Shown in pieces: positions 55,982 through 64,000 of a stretch of 64,000 nt of DNA; position 1 is the stretch's first letter; every line of letters starts with the position of its first letter. The stretch is from Alcanivorax sp. (GTDB lineage Bacteria; Pseudomonadota; Gammaproteobacteria; Pseudomonadales; Alcanivoracaceae), in the NCBI GenBank assembly GCA_022565695.1, contig JAIUME010000007.1, forward strand, positions 158,040-222,039, read 5' to 3'. A program made the position numbers and the translations under genes. The notes beneath the pieces are model-generated. The model worked only from the letters and a program-made list of their open reading frames with translations. It made no database searches and was not told the DNA's origin.

Positions 55982-57367
55982 TCACTTGCGCGACCAGCGG
56001 GTGCCTTCGCGCGTGTCTTCCAGCGTAATGCCGGCCGCATCAAGCTCAGCCCGGATGGCGTCAGCGCGGGCGAAGTCCTTCGCCTTCTTGGCATCGCGGC
56101 GTGCCATGATCAGGGCGTCGATAGCGTCGGCACTGAGTGCGCCTTCGCCGGCATCGTCGCGCTGGAACCAGGATGAGGGCTCTGCGTTCAGCAGCCCCAT
56201 CATCTGACCGGCGGCCAGCAGCTCGGCCTTCAGTCGTGGCTTGTCTTCCGGTGCGGCACGATTGAGGGCACCGGCAATCCGGTGCAGCACGCTGATCGCT
56301 TCCGGCGTATTCAGGTCGTCGCACAGCGCCCGAATCAGCGGATGATCATCGGGCAGTACATAGCCCTGCTCCGGTACGATCGCGGCGTCACGGCCCAGCA
56401 GTGCGTAGTAGAGGCTGTCCAGTGTGGACGCAGCCTGTTCCAGCAGCTCCTCGCTGAAGTTCAGCGGCGAGCGATACTGGGCAGTGAGCAGGGCAAAGCG
56501 CAGTACCTCGCCGGGATAGCGCTTGAGCAGCTCCCGTACCAGACGGAAATTGCCCAGGGATTTGGACATCTTCTCGCCGTCGATATTGATATAGCCGTTG
56601 TGCAGCCAGTAACGCACATACTCGGTGCCATGGGCGCAGCAGCCCTGGGCGATTTCGTTTTCATGGTGCGGGAAGATCAGATCCTGGCCGCCGCCATGAA
56701 TGTCGATGACCGGGCCCAGATGACGGCCGATCATGGCTGAACATTCGATGTGCCACCCCGGCCGCCCGCGGCCCCAGGGCGAGTCCCAGCCCGGCTGGTC
56801 TTCGCTGCTGGGCTTCCAGAGCACGAAATCACCGGCATAGCGTTTGTAGGGGGCAACTTCGACACGGGCGCCAGCGAGCATGTCGTCCAGTGAGCGCTTC
56901 GACAACTTGCCGTAGTCGGGCATGCTTTCCACGGCGAACAGGACATGGCCTTCCGCTTCGTAGGCATGGCCCTTGCTGATCAGCGTCTCGATCATGGCGA
57001 TCATGTCATCCACGTGATCCGTGGCGTGGGGCACGATGGTTGGCGTCAGGGCATGCAGCGCCTGCATGTCTTCTGCGAAAGCGGCGCTGAAGCGATCGGT
57101 GATGGCGCTGATGGGTTCGCCGGCGTCCGAGGCCGCCTTCATGATCTTGTCGTCGATGTCGGTAATGTTGCGGGCGTAGATGACCTTCGGATAGAGCCGC
57201 TGCAGCAAGCGGAACAGGACATCGAACGCCACCACCGGCCGGGCATTGCCGATGTGCACATAGTTATAGACCGTGGGGCCGCACACATAGAGCGTGATGC
57301 ATGTCGGGTCCAGCGGCACAAAGGGCGCCTTGTGGCCGGTCAGTGTGTTGTGCAGTGTCAGTGTCAT
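55982..57367 (-). CDS. cysS: Cysteinyl-tRNA synthetase, probable zinc-stress copy
   Basis: Charges tRNA-Cys. The 461 residues match the family. Signature HIGN in [20 protein letters not shown] and KMSKS in [18 protein letters not shown]. The zinc ligands known in E. coli CysRS are all kept: Cys29 in LYVCGPTVY, Cys in HIECSAMIG, and His/Glu in [10 protein letters not shown]. It is therefore not a zinc-free form. The gene lies 22 bp after hisI in a unit with thrS and yidD, far from any usual cysS neighbour. The copy status cannot be settled from this window. Confidence 0.95.
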   Translation of the reverse strand: MTLTLHNTLTGHKAPFVPLDPTCITLYVCGPTVYNYVHIGNARPVVAFDVLFRLLQRLYPKVIYARNITDIDDKIMKAASDAGEPISAITDRFSAAFAEDMQALHALTPTIVPHATDHVDDMIAMIETLISKGHAYEAEGHVLFAVESMPDYGKLSKRSLDDMLAGARVEVAPYKRYAGDFVLWKPSSEDQPGWDSPWGRGRPGWHIECSAMIGRHLGPVIDIHGGGQDLIFPHHENEIAQGCCAHGTEYVRYWLHNGYINIDGEKMSKSLGNFRLVRELLKRYPGEVLRFALLTAQYRSPLNFSEELLEQAASTLDSLYYALLGRDAAIVPEQGYVLPDDHPLIRALCDDLNTPEAISVLHRIAGALNRAAPEDKPRLKAELLAAGQMMGLLNAEPSSWFQRDDAGEGALSADAIDALIMARRDAKKAKDFARADAIRAELDAAGITLEDTREGTRWSRK

Positions 57368-57389
57368 ACGTCAGTCAACTTCCAGGCGA

Positions 57390-57854
57390 TCAGCCGGGTG
57401 TCTTGTCCGGGTTCTTGTCCGGATAAAGGATGGCGGGATCAATCAGCGGGGCCTTGTCCAGCACCAGGGTGTCGGCGTCTGCGCGCCAGAAGAAGCAGTC
57501 GCGCCGCCCCGTGTGGCAGGCAGGCCCGGTCTGGTCCACCTTGACCAGCACGGTATCGCCGTCGCAGTCGATGCGCAGTGTCACCAGCTTTTGCGTCTGG
57601 CCTGAGGATTCGCCTTTGCGCCACAGGGTCTTCCGCGAGCGTGACCAGTAGCAGACATGGCCCGTGCGCAGGGTTTCCTCAAGTGCTTCCCGATTCATCC
57701 ACGCCACCATCAATATCTCGTCAGTGTCGTGCTGCTGGGCAATAGCCGGCACCAGGCCGTCGCTGTTCCAGCACAGATGGTCGAGTGCTTCGGCCAGCGG
57801 CAGTCTGAAGCCGGTGCGTTGCTGCTCATTGTCCTTGAAATAGGTGTCCGTCAT
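57390..57854 (-). CDS. hisI: Phosphoribosyl-AMP cyclohydrolase, probable zinc-stress copy
   Basis: Opens the purine ring of PR-AMP, the third step of histidine synthesis. It has 154 residues. VAWMNREALEETLRTGHVCYWSRSRKTLWRKGESSGQTQ is the substrate region. The metal motif DCDGD and the three zinc cysteines (C97, C113, C120, in DCDGDTVLV and GPACHTGRRDCFFW) are intact. Canonical hisI in gammaproteobacteria lies with hisE or other his genes; here it lies between thrS and cysS, 17 bp from the thrS stop. That points to a second, specially regulated copy. Confidence 0.94.
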   Translation of the reverse strand: MTDTYFKDNEQQRTGFRLPLAEALDHLCWNSDGLVPAIAQQHDTDEILMVAWMNREALEETLRTGHVCYWSRSRKTLWRKGESSGQTQKLVTLRIDCDGDTVLVKVDQTGPACHTGRRDCFFWRADADTLVLDKAPLIDPAILYPDKNPDKTPG

Positions 57855-57871
57855 GGCGCTGTGTCCTTTTT

Positions 57872-59788
57872 CTAGACCGGCAGGCGCGTCGCTGCGGCGA
57901 GCTGTGCCACCGCTTCGTCGAGGTCGATCACCTCGGTGTCGCGACTGCCCAGGCGGCGAATGGCGACCTTGCGCTCACTGGCCTCCTGCTCGCCGAGTAC
58001 GAAGATCACGGGCACCTTGCTGCTGGAGTGCTCGCGTACCTTGTAGCCGATTTTTTCGTTGCGCAGATCCAGTGTGGTTTCCACGCCGGCGGCCTTGAGC
58101 GCGGCGTCGACTTCCTGCGCATAGCTATCCACTGCATTGGTGATGGTGCAGATCGCCACCGGCAGTGGCGTCAGCCACAGCGGCAGATGCCCGGCGGTGG
58201 ATTCAATCACGATGCCGAGGAAGCGCTCCAGCGAGCCCAGTACAGCACGGTGCAGCATGACCGGACGACGGCGCGAGCTGTCTTCGGCCACATATTCCGC
58301 ATCCAGGCGCTCCGGCAGGACGAAATCCACCTGCAGGGTGCCGCACTGCCAGTCACGACCGATGGCGTCGCGCAGTGCGAATTCCAGTTTCGGGCCATAG
58401 AAGGCGCCCTCGCCCGGATTCAGGGTGTACTCGAGACCGACGCTTTCCACGGCAGCTTTCAAGGCGTTCTCCGCCTTGTCCCAGGTTTCATCCGTGCCCG
58501 CGCGGTTTTCCGGCCGGTCGGAGAATTTCACCTGCACATCGTGGAAGCCGAAATCGGCATAAACTTCACGCAGCATGGTGATGAAGTTGGCGGTCTCTTC
58601 ATTGATCTGGTCTTCGGTGCAGAAGATATGCGCATCATCCTGGCCGAAGGTGCGGGCCCGCATCAGGCCGTGCAATGCGCCATGGGCTTCATTACGGAAC
58701 AGAGTGGTGAACTCGCCCAGGCGAATCGGCAGATCCCGGTAGCTTTTCAGCCCCTGATTGAAGATCTGTACATGCCCCGGGCAGTTCATCGGCTTGATGG
58801 CCATGTCGCGGTGGTCGTGGGTGCAGACGGTAAACATGTCATCGCCGTACTTGTCCCAGTGGCCGGAGGCCTCCCACAGCTTGCGGTCCATCATCTGCGG
58901 CGTGCTGACTTCCTGGTAGCCGTTGCGCTCCATCTTGCCGCGAATGTAGTTTTCCAGTGTGCGGCGCAGGCGCCAGCCGCGCGGGTGCCAGAACATGCTG
59001 CCCACCGCTTCTTCCTGCTGATGGAAAAGCCCCATCTCACGCCCCAGCTTGCGGTGGTCACGCTTCTCGGCTTCCTCGATCTGCTTGAGGTAGGCGGCGA
59101 GTTCGTTCTTGTCCCGCCAGGCGGTGCCGTAGATGCGCTGCAGCTGGGGGTTGTTGCTGTCGCCACGCCAGTAGGCGCCAGCCACCTTGGTCAATTTGAA
59201 GCCATCGCCCAGCTTGCTGGTGGCGGGCAGGTGCGGCCCCCGGCACAGGTCGATGAAGTTGCCCTGGCGGTACAGGCTCACTTCCTCGCCAGCCGGCAAG
59301 TCGCCAATGATCTCGGCCTTGAAGGTTTCGCCCTGCTCAAGGAAGAAGCGAATGGCCTCATCCCGATCCCAGACCTCCCGGCGGATGTCCTCGTTGCGGC
59401 GCACGATCTCCTGCATGCGCTTCTCGATGGCCTTGAGGTCCTCCGGCGTGAAGGGCTGCTCGCGGTGGAAATCGTAGTAGAAGCCGTTCTCGATGGTCGG
59501 GCCGATAGTCACCTGGGTGCCGGGAAACAGCTCCTGGACCGCCTCAGCCATGATGTGGGCTGCGTCGTGGCGGATCAGCTCCAGGCCATCCTCGTGCTCA
59601 CGGGTGATGATCTCGACGGTCGTGCCCCCCGGTATCGTCAGATAGATATCCGTGAGTTTGCCGTCCACCTTGATGGCCAGCGCCTGTTTCGCCAGCTTCT
59701 TGCTGATGCGCGCGGCGATATCCAGGCCAGAGGCCGGTGCGTCGAAGATCATGTCTGCCCCATCGGGCAAGCGATACGAGATGCTCAT
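57872..59788 (-). CDS. thrS: Threonyl-tRNA synthetase, probable zinc-stress copy
   Basis: Charges tRNA-Thr and edits mis-made Ser-tRNA. It has 638 residues from ATG 59788 ([10 protein letters not shown], a normal TGS beginning); 34 more codons upstream are not conserved. The editing domain is complete (His74/His78 in [19 protein letters not shown]). The catalytic zinc ligands remain: Cys in [14 protein letters not shown], His in [10 protein letters not shown], His in [14 protein letters not shown]. The usual neighbours infC-rpmI-rplT are missing; instead it heads thrS-hisI-cysS-yidD and faces a Zur-type box. Extra zinc-responsive ThrRS copies are known in other bacteria. Confidence 0.95.
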   Translation of the reverse strand: MSISYRLPDGADMIFDAPASGLDIAARISKKLAKQALAIKVDGKLTDIYLTIPGGTTVEIITREHEDGLELIRHDAAHIMAEAVQELFPGTQVTIGPTIENGFYYDFHREQPFTPEDLKAIEKRMQEIVRRNEDIRREVWDRDEAIRFFLEQGETFKAEIIGDLPAGEEVSLYRQGNFIDLCRGPHLPATSKLGDGFKLTKVAGAYWRGDSNNPQLQRIYGTAWRDKNELAAYLKQIEEAEKRDHRKLGREMGLFHQQEEAVGSMFWHPRGWRLRRTLENYIRGKMERNGYQEVSTPQMMDRKLWEASGHWDKYGDDMFTVCTHDHRDMAIKPMNCPGHVQIFNQGLKSYRDLPIRLGEFTTLFRNEAHGALHGLMRARTFGQDDAHIFCTEDQINEETANFITMLREVYADFGFHDVQVKFSDRPENRAGTDETWDKAENALKAAVESVGLEYTLNPGEGAFYGPKLEFALRDAIGRDWQCGTLQVDFVLPERLDAEYVAEDSSRRRPVMLHRAVLGSLERFLGIVIESTAGHLPLWLTPLPVAICTITNAVDSYAQEVDAALKAAGVETTLDLRNEKIGYKVREHSSSKVPVIFVLGEQEASERKVAIRRLGSRDTEVIDLDEAVAQLAAATRLPV

Positions 59789-59900
59789 GAGGATGCTGGT
59801 CAGTCCGCTGTTGACGAAAAAGGAAAGGGATTGTCCCACACATGGGAAATGGTAGGAACTCGCTATGACTGCCGCAAGGCAAACAGGCACAGACGAATCT

Positions 59901-59940
59901 CTTCACAAGGCGCTTCACAAGGCTCTTTCCAGAGCCTGTT
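59901..59940 (-). other. Repeats and hairpin in the thrS leader
   Basis: Two direct copies of CTTCACAAGGC (59901 and 59913) stand next to an inverted repeat AGGCTCT/AGAGCCT (59920-59926 / 59931-59937). All fall in the about 165-nt leader of thrS if transcription starts at the Zur-box promoter. No T-box was recognised. Confidence 0.45.
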
Positions 59941-59956
59941 CAGCTTGCTTTCACTA

Positions 59957-59975
59957 AATGTTATATGATAACAAT
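59957..59975. promoter_or_regulatory. Zur-type operator between thrS and the zinc-uptake genes
   Basis: The palindrome TGTTATATGATAACA (59959-59973), with AA before and AT after, closely matches the gammaproteobacterial Zur consensus AATGTTATANTATAACATT. It overlaps a possible leftward -10 (TATAAC, 59960-59965) whose -35 TTTACG lies at 59982-59987 (16-bp spacer), and a TATGAT for the rightward direction (59964-59969). Zur with zinc bound would block both units. The sequence match is direct; control by Zur is inferred. Confidence 0.85.
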
Positions 59976-60068
59976 AGCGCCCGTAAAATAATCTTCATGC
60001 AGGATGCCCGCTTTGAGAGCGCTCGTGTGCGCCCGGCGAGGTATCTGACCAACTTTCGAGGGACCATC

Positions 60069-61478
60069 GTGAACAAATACACTCTGCTGGCAGCTGTCAC
60101 TGCCACCGCACTGGGGACATCCGTTGCCCCGGCGTTCGCTGAACAGGCATCTCAGGAACTTGGTGCGACAGGCATCGACCGGGCGCGTGCCGTCAGTGCC
60201 GGCACCCAGTTCAACCCACAGATCTCCGTGATTCTGGATGGCGTCTACTACAGCCGTTCGAGAGATGTCGAAGGCCCTGCGGGCTTCGATGATGGTCACG
60301 ATCATGGCCACGGGCACAGCCACGGTCACGATCATGGGCTCACCGAAGGCTTCAATCTGCGCGAAACGGAAATCACCATGAGCGCCTCCATCGATAACTA
60401 TCTGGATGGTGTCGTGACCCTGGCGATTGAAGGCAGCAGCGGGATCGAAGTGGAAGAGGCCTATCTGCTGACCCGTTCCCTGCCGGCCGGCCTGCAGATC
60501 AAGGCGGGTCGTTTCCTTTCGGATATTGGCTATATCAACCGCCAGCATCCCCATGACTGGCTGTTCGTGGATCGCCCGCTGGTCAACGAGTTGCTGTTTG
60601 GTGACCACGGTCTGCAGGACAATGGCCTGCAGCTGTCATGGCTGGCGCCGACCCCTTTCTTCAGCCGTTTCGGCGTGGAAGTGCTGCAGGGTGAGGGTGG
60701 CATTGCCTCGCAGGTAGGTGATGAGGAATTTACCATCGTCACTTTCACGGGTAATCCCGGAGTTGAAGGCCCGATGCGCCAGCGCTGGCAGGCGGATAAT
60801 GGCCTGGAAGATCGCACGGGCCCCCAGCTGTACACGATGTTCGCCAAGGTGGCGCCGGATCTCGGCTTTGATCACGCGGCCCAGTTCGGTATTTCCGGGG
60901 GGTATTCCAACTCGTTCCAGGCTCAGGAAGAACACAGCTCCGGGCGTCTGGAAACCTGGAACGGCGATGGCTGGTTTGCCGGCGTGGATGCGGTCTACAA
61001 ATATGATGCTGGCGGCGCCTTCGGCCATGGCAACTGGGTGATCCAGGGTGAGTACTACTTCCGCGAGATCGAGGCGGATTACCTGAGCCGGGTGTTTGTT
61101 GACGCCAGCACGCTGGTAGCGACCAACCAGGGTGGTACTCCGGATGACTTCCGAAGCCGTTCACGTCAGGACGGTCTGTATGTGCAGGCGGTGTACGGTT
61201 TTGCGCCACGCTGGAACGCGGGCCTGCGGGCCGAGGCTGTTGGTCTCAAGAACAAGAGCCTCGAAACCAACAGCAATCGCAGCAACTTCGAAAGCTTTGA
61301 TGCGTCGTATCGCTATGCCGCACAGGTGTCTTTCGCGCCAACGGAGTTTTCCCGTCTGCGTGCCCAGGTCAACTACAATGATTTCGCCCACGATGGTGGC
61401 GATCATGCCCATGACGCCTGGGAGTTCATGCTGCAGTACAACGTGAGCCTCGGCGCTCACGGTGCGCACCAGTTCTGA
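60069..61478 (+). CDS. Zinc-responsive His-rich outer-membrane protein
   Basis: 469 residues from GTG 60069 (GAGGG 6 bases upstream, then a signal peptide VNKYTLLAAVTATALGTSVAPAFA). The longer frame from 59958 would begin inside the Zur box. The mature protein has a His-rich stretch DDGHDHGHGHSHGHDHG at about 75-91, which probably binds zinc, followed by beta strands typical of a barrel: LRETEITMSASIDNYLDGVVTLAIEG, GLQIKAGRFLSDIGYINRQHPHDWLFVDRPLVNELLFGDHGLQDNGLQLSWLAP. No TonB box or plug domain is seen, so it is more like a porin than ZnuD. It heads the unit with znuA, znuC and znuB. Confidence 0.85.
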   Translation: MNKYTLLAAVTATALGTSVAPAFAEQASQELGATGIDRARAVSAGTQFNPQISVILDGVYYSRSRDVEGPAGFDDGHDHGHGHSHGHDHGLTEGFNLRETEITMSASIDNYLDGVVTLAIEGSSGIEVEEAYLLTRSLPAGLQIKAGRFLSDIGYINRQHPHDWLFVDRPLVNELLFGDHGLQDNGLQLSWLAPTPFFSRFGVEVLQGEGGIASQVGDEEFTIVTFTGNPGVEGPMRQRWQADNGLEDRTGPQLYTMFAKVAPDLGFDHAAQFGISGGYSNSFQAQEEHSSGRLETWNGDGWFAGVDAVYKYDAGGAFGHGNWVIQGEYYFREIEADYLSRVFVDASTLVATNQGGTPDDFRSRSRQDGLYVQAVYGFAPRWNAGLRAEAVGLKNKSLETNSNRSNFESFDASYRYAAQVSFAPTEFSRLRAQVNYNDFAHDGGDHAHDAWEFMLQYNVSLGAHGAHQF

Positions 61479-61486
61479 TGTCCTTC

Positions 61487-61510
61487 GGGTGCCCGCGTCT
61501 GCGGGCACCC
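61487..61510 (+). other. GC-rich stem-loop between the outer-membrane protein gene and znuA
   Basis: GGGTGCCCGC and GCGGGCACCC form a 10-bp perfect stem with a GTCT loop, 8 bases after the stop codon. The T-run is poor, so it may only weaken read-through or protect the upstream mRNA. Confidence 0.6.
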
Positions 61511-61557
61511 TCTGTATTACCCCGCTTTTTCCCATCCCGTTTGTCCGGAGGTTGATC

Positions 61558-62457
61558 ATGTCGCGTACTGTGCTTTCCATGACCCTGTCCACGGCGTTGC
61601 TGTTGCTGGCGCCACTGGCCAGCGCACTGAATATCGCCGCCACCAGCACGAACATGGCGATGTTGAGCGAGGCGGTCGGCGGCGATCAGGTATCCGTCAC
61701 CGTCATGGCCCCACCGGATCGCGATATGCACCACCTGGATGTGCGACCGAACATGATGGTCGCCCTGCGCCGTGCAGATCTGGTGGTGTCGGTAGGTGCC
61801 GAGCTGGAAGTGGGTTGGCTGCCACCGGCAATTCAGGGTGCCGGTAACGCGAGCATCAACCCCGGGCGGCAAGGCTATTTCGAGGCCGCGGCCCAGGTGC
61901 CGCTGATCAATCAGGTGCCTGATGCGGATCGCTCCATGGGCGATGTGCATCCCATGGGGAATCCGCACGTCTATCTTGATCCGTTGCGCATGGGTGCGGT
62001 GGCCGAGGCACTGGCGGCGCGCATGGGGGCTCTGGCACCGGAACATGCGGCGCTGTTCGAGGCCAACGCCGCTGCCTTCAGGGAAACCATGGCGCGTAAC
62101 GTGGCAGCCTGGCGTGAGCAGGCGGCCGGGGCGCCGGGCGTGTTATTATTCCACCACGATGCCGGGTATCTGTTGCAGCTGTTGGATGTGCCGGTGCTGG
62201 GCTACCTGGAACCCGTGCCTGGCGTACCGCCCACCGGGCGGCATCTCAATGCGCTGACAAGAGAGCTTCGAGAGCGACAGGGCGTCATGATCGCCAATCC
62301 CTGGCATGGCAGCAGAGGGCCGGAATTCATCCGCCGCGAGCTGGGTTGGCCGGTATATGTTCTGCCGACCAATGTGCCGGTAGGCGGCGATGTGAATGAC
62401 TATGTTGCGCTGGTGCAGCAATGGGTCGATGCTCTCTCGTCCTCTGAGGCGCCATAA
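61558..62457 (+). CDS. znuA: Metal ABC transporter substrate-binding protein, ZnuA-like
   Basis: The periplasmic zinc-binding protein of a cluster A-I (TroA/ZnuA) system. It has 299 residues from ATG 61558 (CGGAGG upstream), with signal peptide MSRTVLSMTLSTALLLLAPLASA. Likely metal ligands are His58/59 (DMHHLDVRPN), His137 (NPHVYLDP) and His199/200 (LFHHDAGYLL). The long His-rich loop of classical ZnuA is absent here; a His-rich stretch is instead in the upstream outer-membrane protein. znuC follows 23 bp later. Confidence 0.9.
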   Translation: MSRTVLSMTLSTALLLLAPLASALNIAATSTNMAMLSEAVGGDQVSVTVMAPPDRDMHHLDVRPNMMVALRRADLVVSVGAELEVGWLPPAIQGAGNASINPGRQGYFEAAAQVPLINQVPDADRSMGDVHPMGNPHVYLDPLRMGAVAEALAARMGALAPEHAALFEANAAAFRETMARNVAAWREQAAGAPGVLLFHHDAGYLLQLLDVPVLGYLEPVPGVPPTGRHLNALTRELRERQGVMIANPWHGSRGPEFIRRELGWPVYVLPTNVPVGGDVNDYVALVQQWVDALSSSEAP

Positions 62458-62480
62458 CACAGACCCCAAACAGGACAGCC

Positions 62481-63047
62481 ATGACAGATCAGCCCCTGCT
62501 CCGGTTGCAAGACATTGAAGCGGGATACCAAAGGCCCCTGGTGGGGCCTTTGTCGTTTGCGGTCAATCCGGGCGAAGTCGTTGTGCTGCAAGGCGCCAAT
62601 GGTGCCGGCAAGAGCACGCTGCTGCGGGCGCTGACCGGCCAGGCCCGTGTATTCGCCGGCAGTTATGTCTGTGCCCCCGGCGTCAGCATCGGCTATCAGT
62701 GCCAGCACAGCCCGCTGCCGGCGGAGTTGCCGGTCACTGGTGCCGAGTTTCTGCAAACCGCTGGTGCGGATCTTGCGCTGTTGCCGGCCCGACTCCGGGA
62801 TCTGTTGTCGTTGCGCCTGGACCGTCTCAGCGGCGGGCAATGGCAGTTGCTGCGAGTCTGGGCCGTGCTGGCACAACCCGCCCGGCTGTTGCTGCTGGAT
62901 GAGCCCACCAACAATCTGGACCCGGAGGGCGAGGCCCTGCTGGGTGATGCGCTTACCCGGCTTGCGCCAGACAGAGGCGTGTTGCTGGTGTGCCATGAAG
63001 CGGCATTTGTCGCGGGTGTGGCCGCGCGCACGGTCGAGGTCGCCTGA
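62481..63047 (+). CDS. znuC: Metal ABC transporter ATP-binding protein, ZnuC-like
   Basis: The ATPase of the zinc importer. Walker A LQGANGAGKSTLLRAL, signature LSGGQWQLLRVWAVLAQP, Walker B RLLLLDEPTNNLDPEGE and the switch His in LLVCHEAAF are present. With 188 residues it is clearly shorter than E. coli ZnuC (about 250), lacking the C-terminal extension. The stop overlaps the start of the permease gene (TGATG). Confidence 0.92.
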   Translation: MTDQPLLRLQDIEAGYQRPLVGPLSFAVNPGEVVVLQGANGAGKSTLLRALTGQARVFAGSYVCAPGVSIGYQCQHSPLPAELPVTGAEFLQTAGADLALLPARLRDLLSLRLDRLSGGQWQLLRVWAVLAQPARLLLLDEPTNNLDPEGEALLGDALTRLAPDRGVLLVCHEAAFVAGVAARTVEVA

Positions 63048-63853
63048 TGGATCTGCTTTTCGAACCCATGTTTCGTGTGCCGTTCGTGACCGGGCTGGTA
63101 CTGGCGCTGTTGCTGCCGATAGTGGGCGTGCTGGCACGCCTGCGGAATGAGTGGCTGGCGGCACTGGGGTTTGCACATCTCGCCGGAGCAGGCGGTGCCC
63201 TGGGCAGCCTGTTGTTGCTGCCGGTACTGCCAGCGGCAGTCCTGTGCGCCGTTGCCGGGGTCATGGCGCGGGCGTTGTGGCAGCGCAGCGGCAATGACCT
63301 GTATGCCCTGATGATCCTGGCAGGCTGGTCAGTGATGGTGCTGGCGGCCGCTGTGTCCCGTCACGCCAGCTCGCTGGGTCAGATGCTGGTGGATGGGCAG
63401 CTCTATTTTACCCGCTGGCCATACCTGTTCTCGGCGCTGGTGCTGGTTGCACTGGCTATACCCTGTCTGCCCTGGCTGATGCGTCGATTGCTGCGGTTGT
63501 CCCTGCTGCCCTGGCAGGATCAGGCCAACGGCTATCCGGTCAAGCGCGTCATGCTGTTGTTCAACCTGCTATTGGCGTTGAGCGTGGCGCTTGCTGCCAT
63601 GGTGATGGGCGTGATGGCAGCCTTTGCGCTGCTGTTCCTGCCGGCCTGGGTGGCGTTCGGGGTGGCCGCCAGCTGGCGGCAGGCCTGGGTGGTGGCCGCC
63701 ATGCTGGGCGGCGCCGGGTACCTGGTGGCGTTCGTCCTGGCGTTGCTGCTGGACATGCCCTTCGGGCCGGTGCTGACCGCAGTGCTATGCCTGGCGGTGT
63801 TGTTGCGTCTGCGTGGCCCAGATAGTGGGTCACCCTCCAGCGAGGGGCGGTGA
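63047..63853 (+). CDS. znuB: Metal ABC transporter permease, ZnuB-like
   Basis: The membrane part of the zinc importer, family ABC-3. It has 268 residues with about eight hydrophobic helices: MFRVPFVTGLVLALLLPIVGVLARLRNEWLAALGFAHLAGAGGALGSLLLL, and MLLFNLLLALSVALAAMVMGVMAAFALLFLPAWVAF. The FAHLAGAGG segment corresponds to the conserved SHAALPG-like motif of ZnuB. It is the last gene of the rightward zinc unit. Confidence 0.9.
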   Translation: MDLLFEPMFRVPFVTGLVLALLLPIVGVLARLRNEWLAALGFAHLAGAGGALGSLLLLPVLPAAVLCAVAGVMARALWQRSGNDLYALMILAGWSVMVLAAAVSRHASSLGQMLVDGQLYFTRWPYLFSALVLVALAIPCLPWLMRRLLRLSLLPWQDQANGYPVKRVMLLFNLLLALSVALAAMVMGVMAAFALLFLPAWVAFGVAASWRQAWVVAAMLGGAGYLVAFVLALLLDMPFGPVLTAVLCLAVLLRLRGPDSGSPSSEGR

Positions 63854-63902
63854 GGCGGGAGGCTTGTCCATTCTTTGTTGTTTTGAGGGTTATGGCCCAC
63901 GG

Positions 63903-64000
63903 GGGCGGGGACTGCCTTTCAGGACCCGCCGTAAATACATCCGTGTAGGCTTGTGTTCGACATCCCTGTCTCACACAGTCCTGAAAGGCAGTCCCCGCCC
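63903..64000. repeat. Intergenic element flanked by 23-bp inverted repeats (runs to the window edge)
   Basis: The arms 63903-63925 (GGGCGGGGACTGCCTTTCAG then GAC) and 63978-64000 are perfect inverted copies. The 52-base centre includes TACATCCGTGTAGGC and GACATCCCTGTC. The form is like dispersed REP-type or small non-coding repeats of marine gammaproteobacteria. The right end may continue beyond the window. Confidence 0.75.

Noticed and set aside
57872..59788. Zinc-free variants of ThrRS, HisI and CysRS
   Set aside because: All known zinc ligands are present in each protein, so the idea of cysteine-lacking replacements, as in some ribosomal proteins, does not apply.
59789..59960. T-box riboswitch before thrS
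   Set aside because: No T-box sequence or specifier arrangement seen, and T-boxes are rare in this class.
58028..59968. 646-codon open frame opposite thrS
   Set aside because: thrS on the other strand is fully conserved. The antisense translation has no family features.

Overview
The window reads as chromosomal DNA of a high-GC marine gammaproteobacterium, most like the Alcanivorax group. This is inferred from gene content and order, because no rRNA is present to prove it. The main supports are an ectR-ectABC ectoine operon, an rnr-rlmB / rpsF-priB-rpsR-rplI / dnaB-alr-radA order, an nrdR-ribD-ribE-ribB ... ribH-nusB-thiL-pgpA order, and an acs/CrbSR acetate locus. Genes are dense, and almost all long open frames opposite them are shadows. 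I found no tRNA, rRNA, CRISPR array, insertion sequence or prophage.

Layout. 1-16.8 kb: end of rnr, rlmB, two tandem diverged secreted proteins, the ribosomal protein operon (with priB apparently starting at a CTG codon), dnaB interrupted by a 501-residue intein, alr, radA, a PilZ protein, ettA, a large lipoprotein, a probable envelope protein and a YdjM-type membrane protein. 17-28.9 kb: glyA, nrdR and the riboflavin genes. The usual ribD-ribE-ribB-ribH-nusB-thiL run is split by two reverse-strand lipoprotein genes. An NDH-2-like flavoprotein and pgpA follow. 29-37 kb: a membrane GGDEF protein, the isoprenoid operon xseB-ispA-dxs, a thioesterase, dusC, a putative outer-membrane barrel and a small membrane protein.

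37.2-49.8 kb is an acetate-use locus: symporter plus DUF4212 subunit, a cNMP/CBS/DUF294 nucleotidyltransferase protein, a DEDDh exonuclease, a symporter-fused hybrid kinase (CrbS/MxtR type), its LuxR-type partner (CrbR/ErdR type), acs, and a DcaP-like porin. 49.9-53.1 kb is ectRABC with a near-consensus promoter.

53.5-63.9 kb is the most unusual region and looks like a zinc-limitation island. A well-formed Zur-type palindrome (about 59957-59975) lies between two divergent units. Rightward are a His-rich outer-membrane protein and a ZnuA-like binding protein, ATPase and permease. Leftward is thrS-hisI-cysS-yidD, where genes for three zinc enzymes sit outside their usual neighbourhoods and are probably extra copies. 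folE2, the enzyme known to replace zinc-dependent FolE, lies a few kilobases further left. The window closes in a 23-bp inverted repeat that looks like a dispersed intergenic element.
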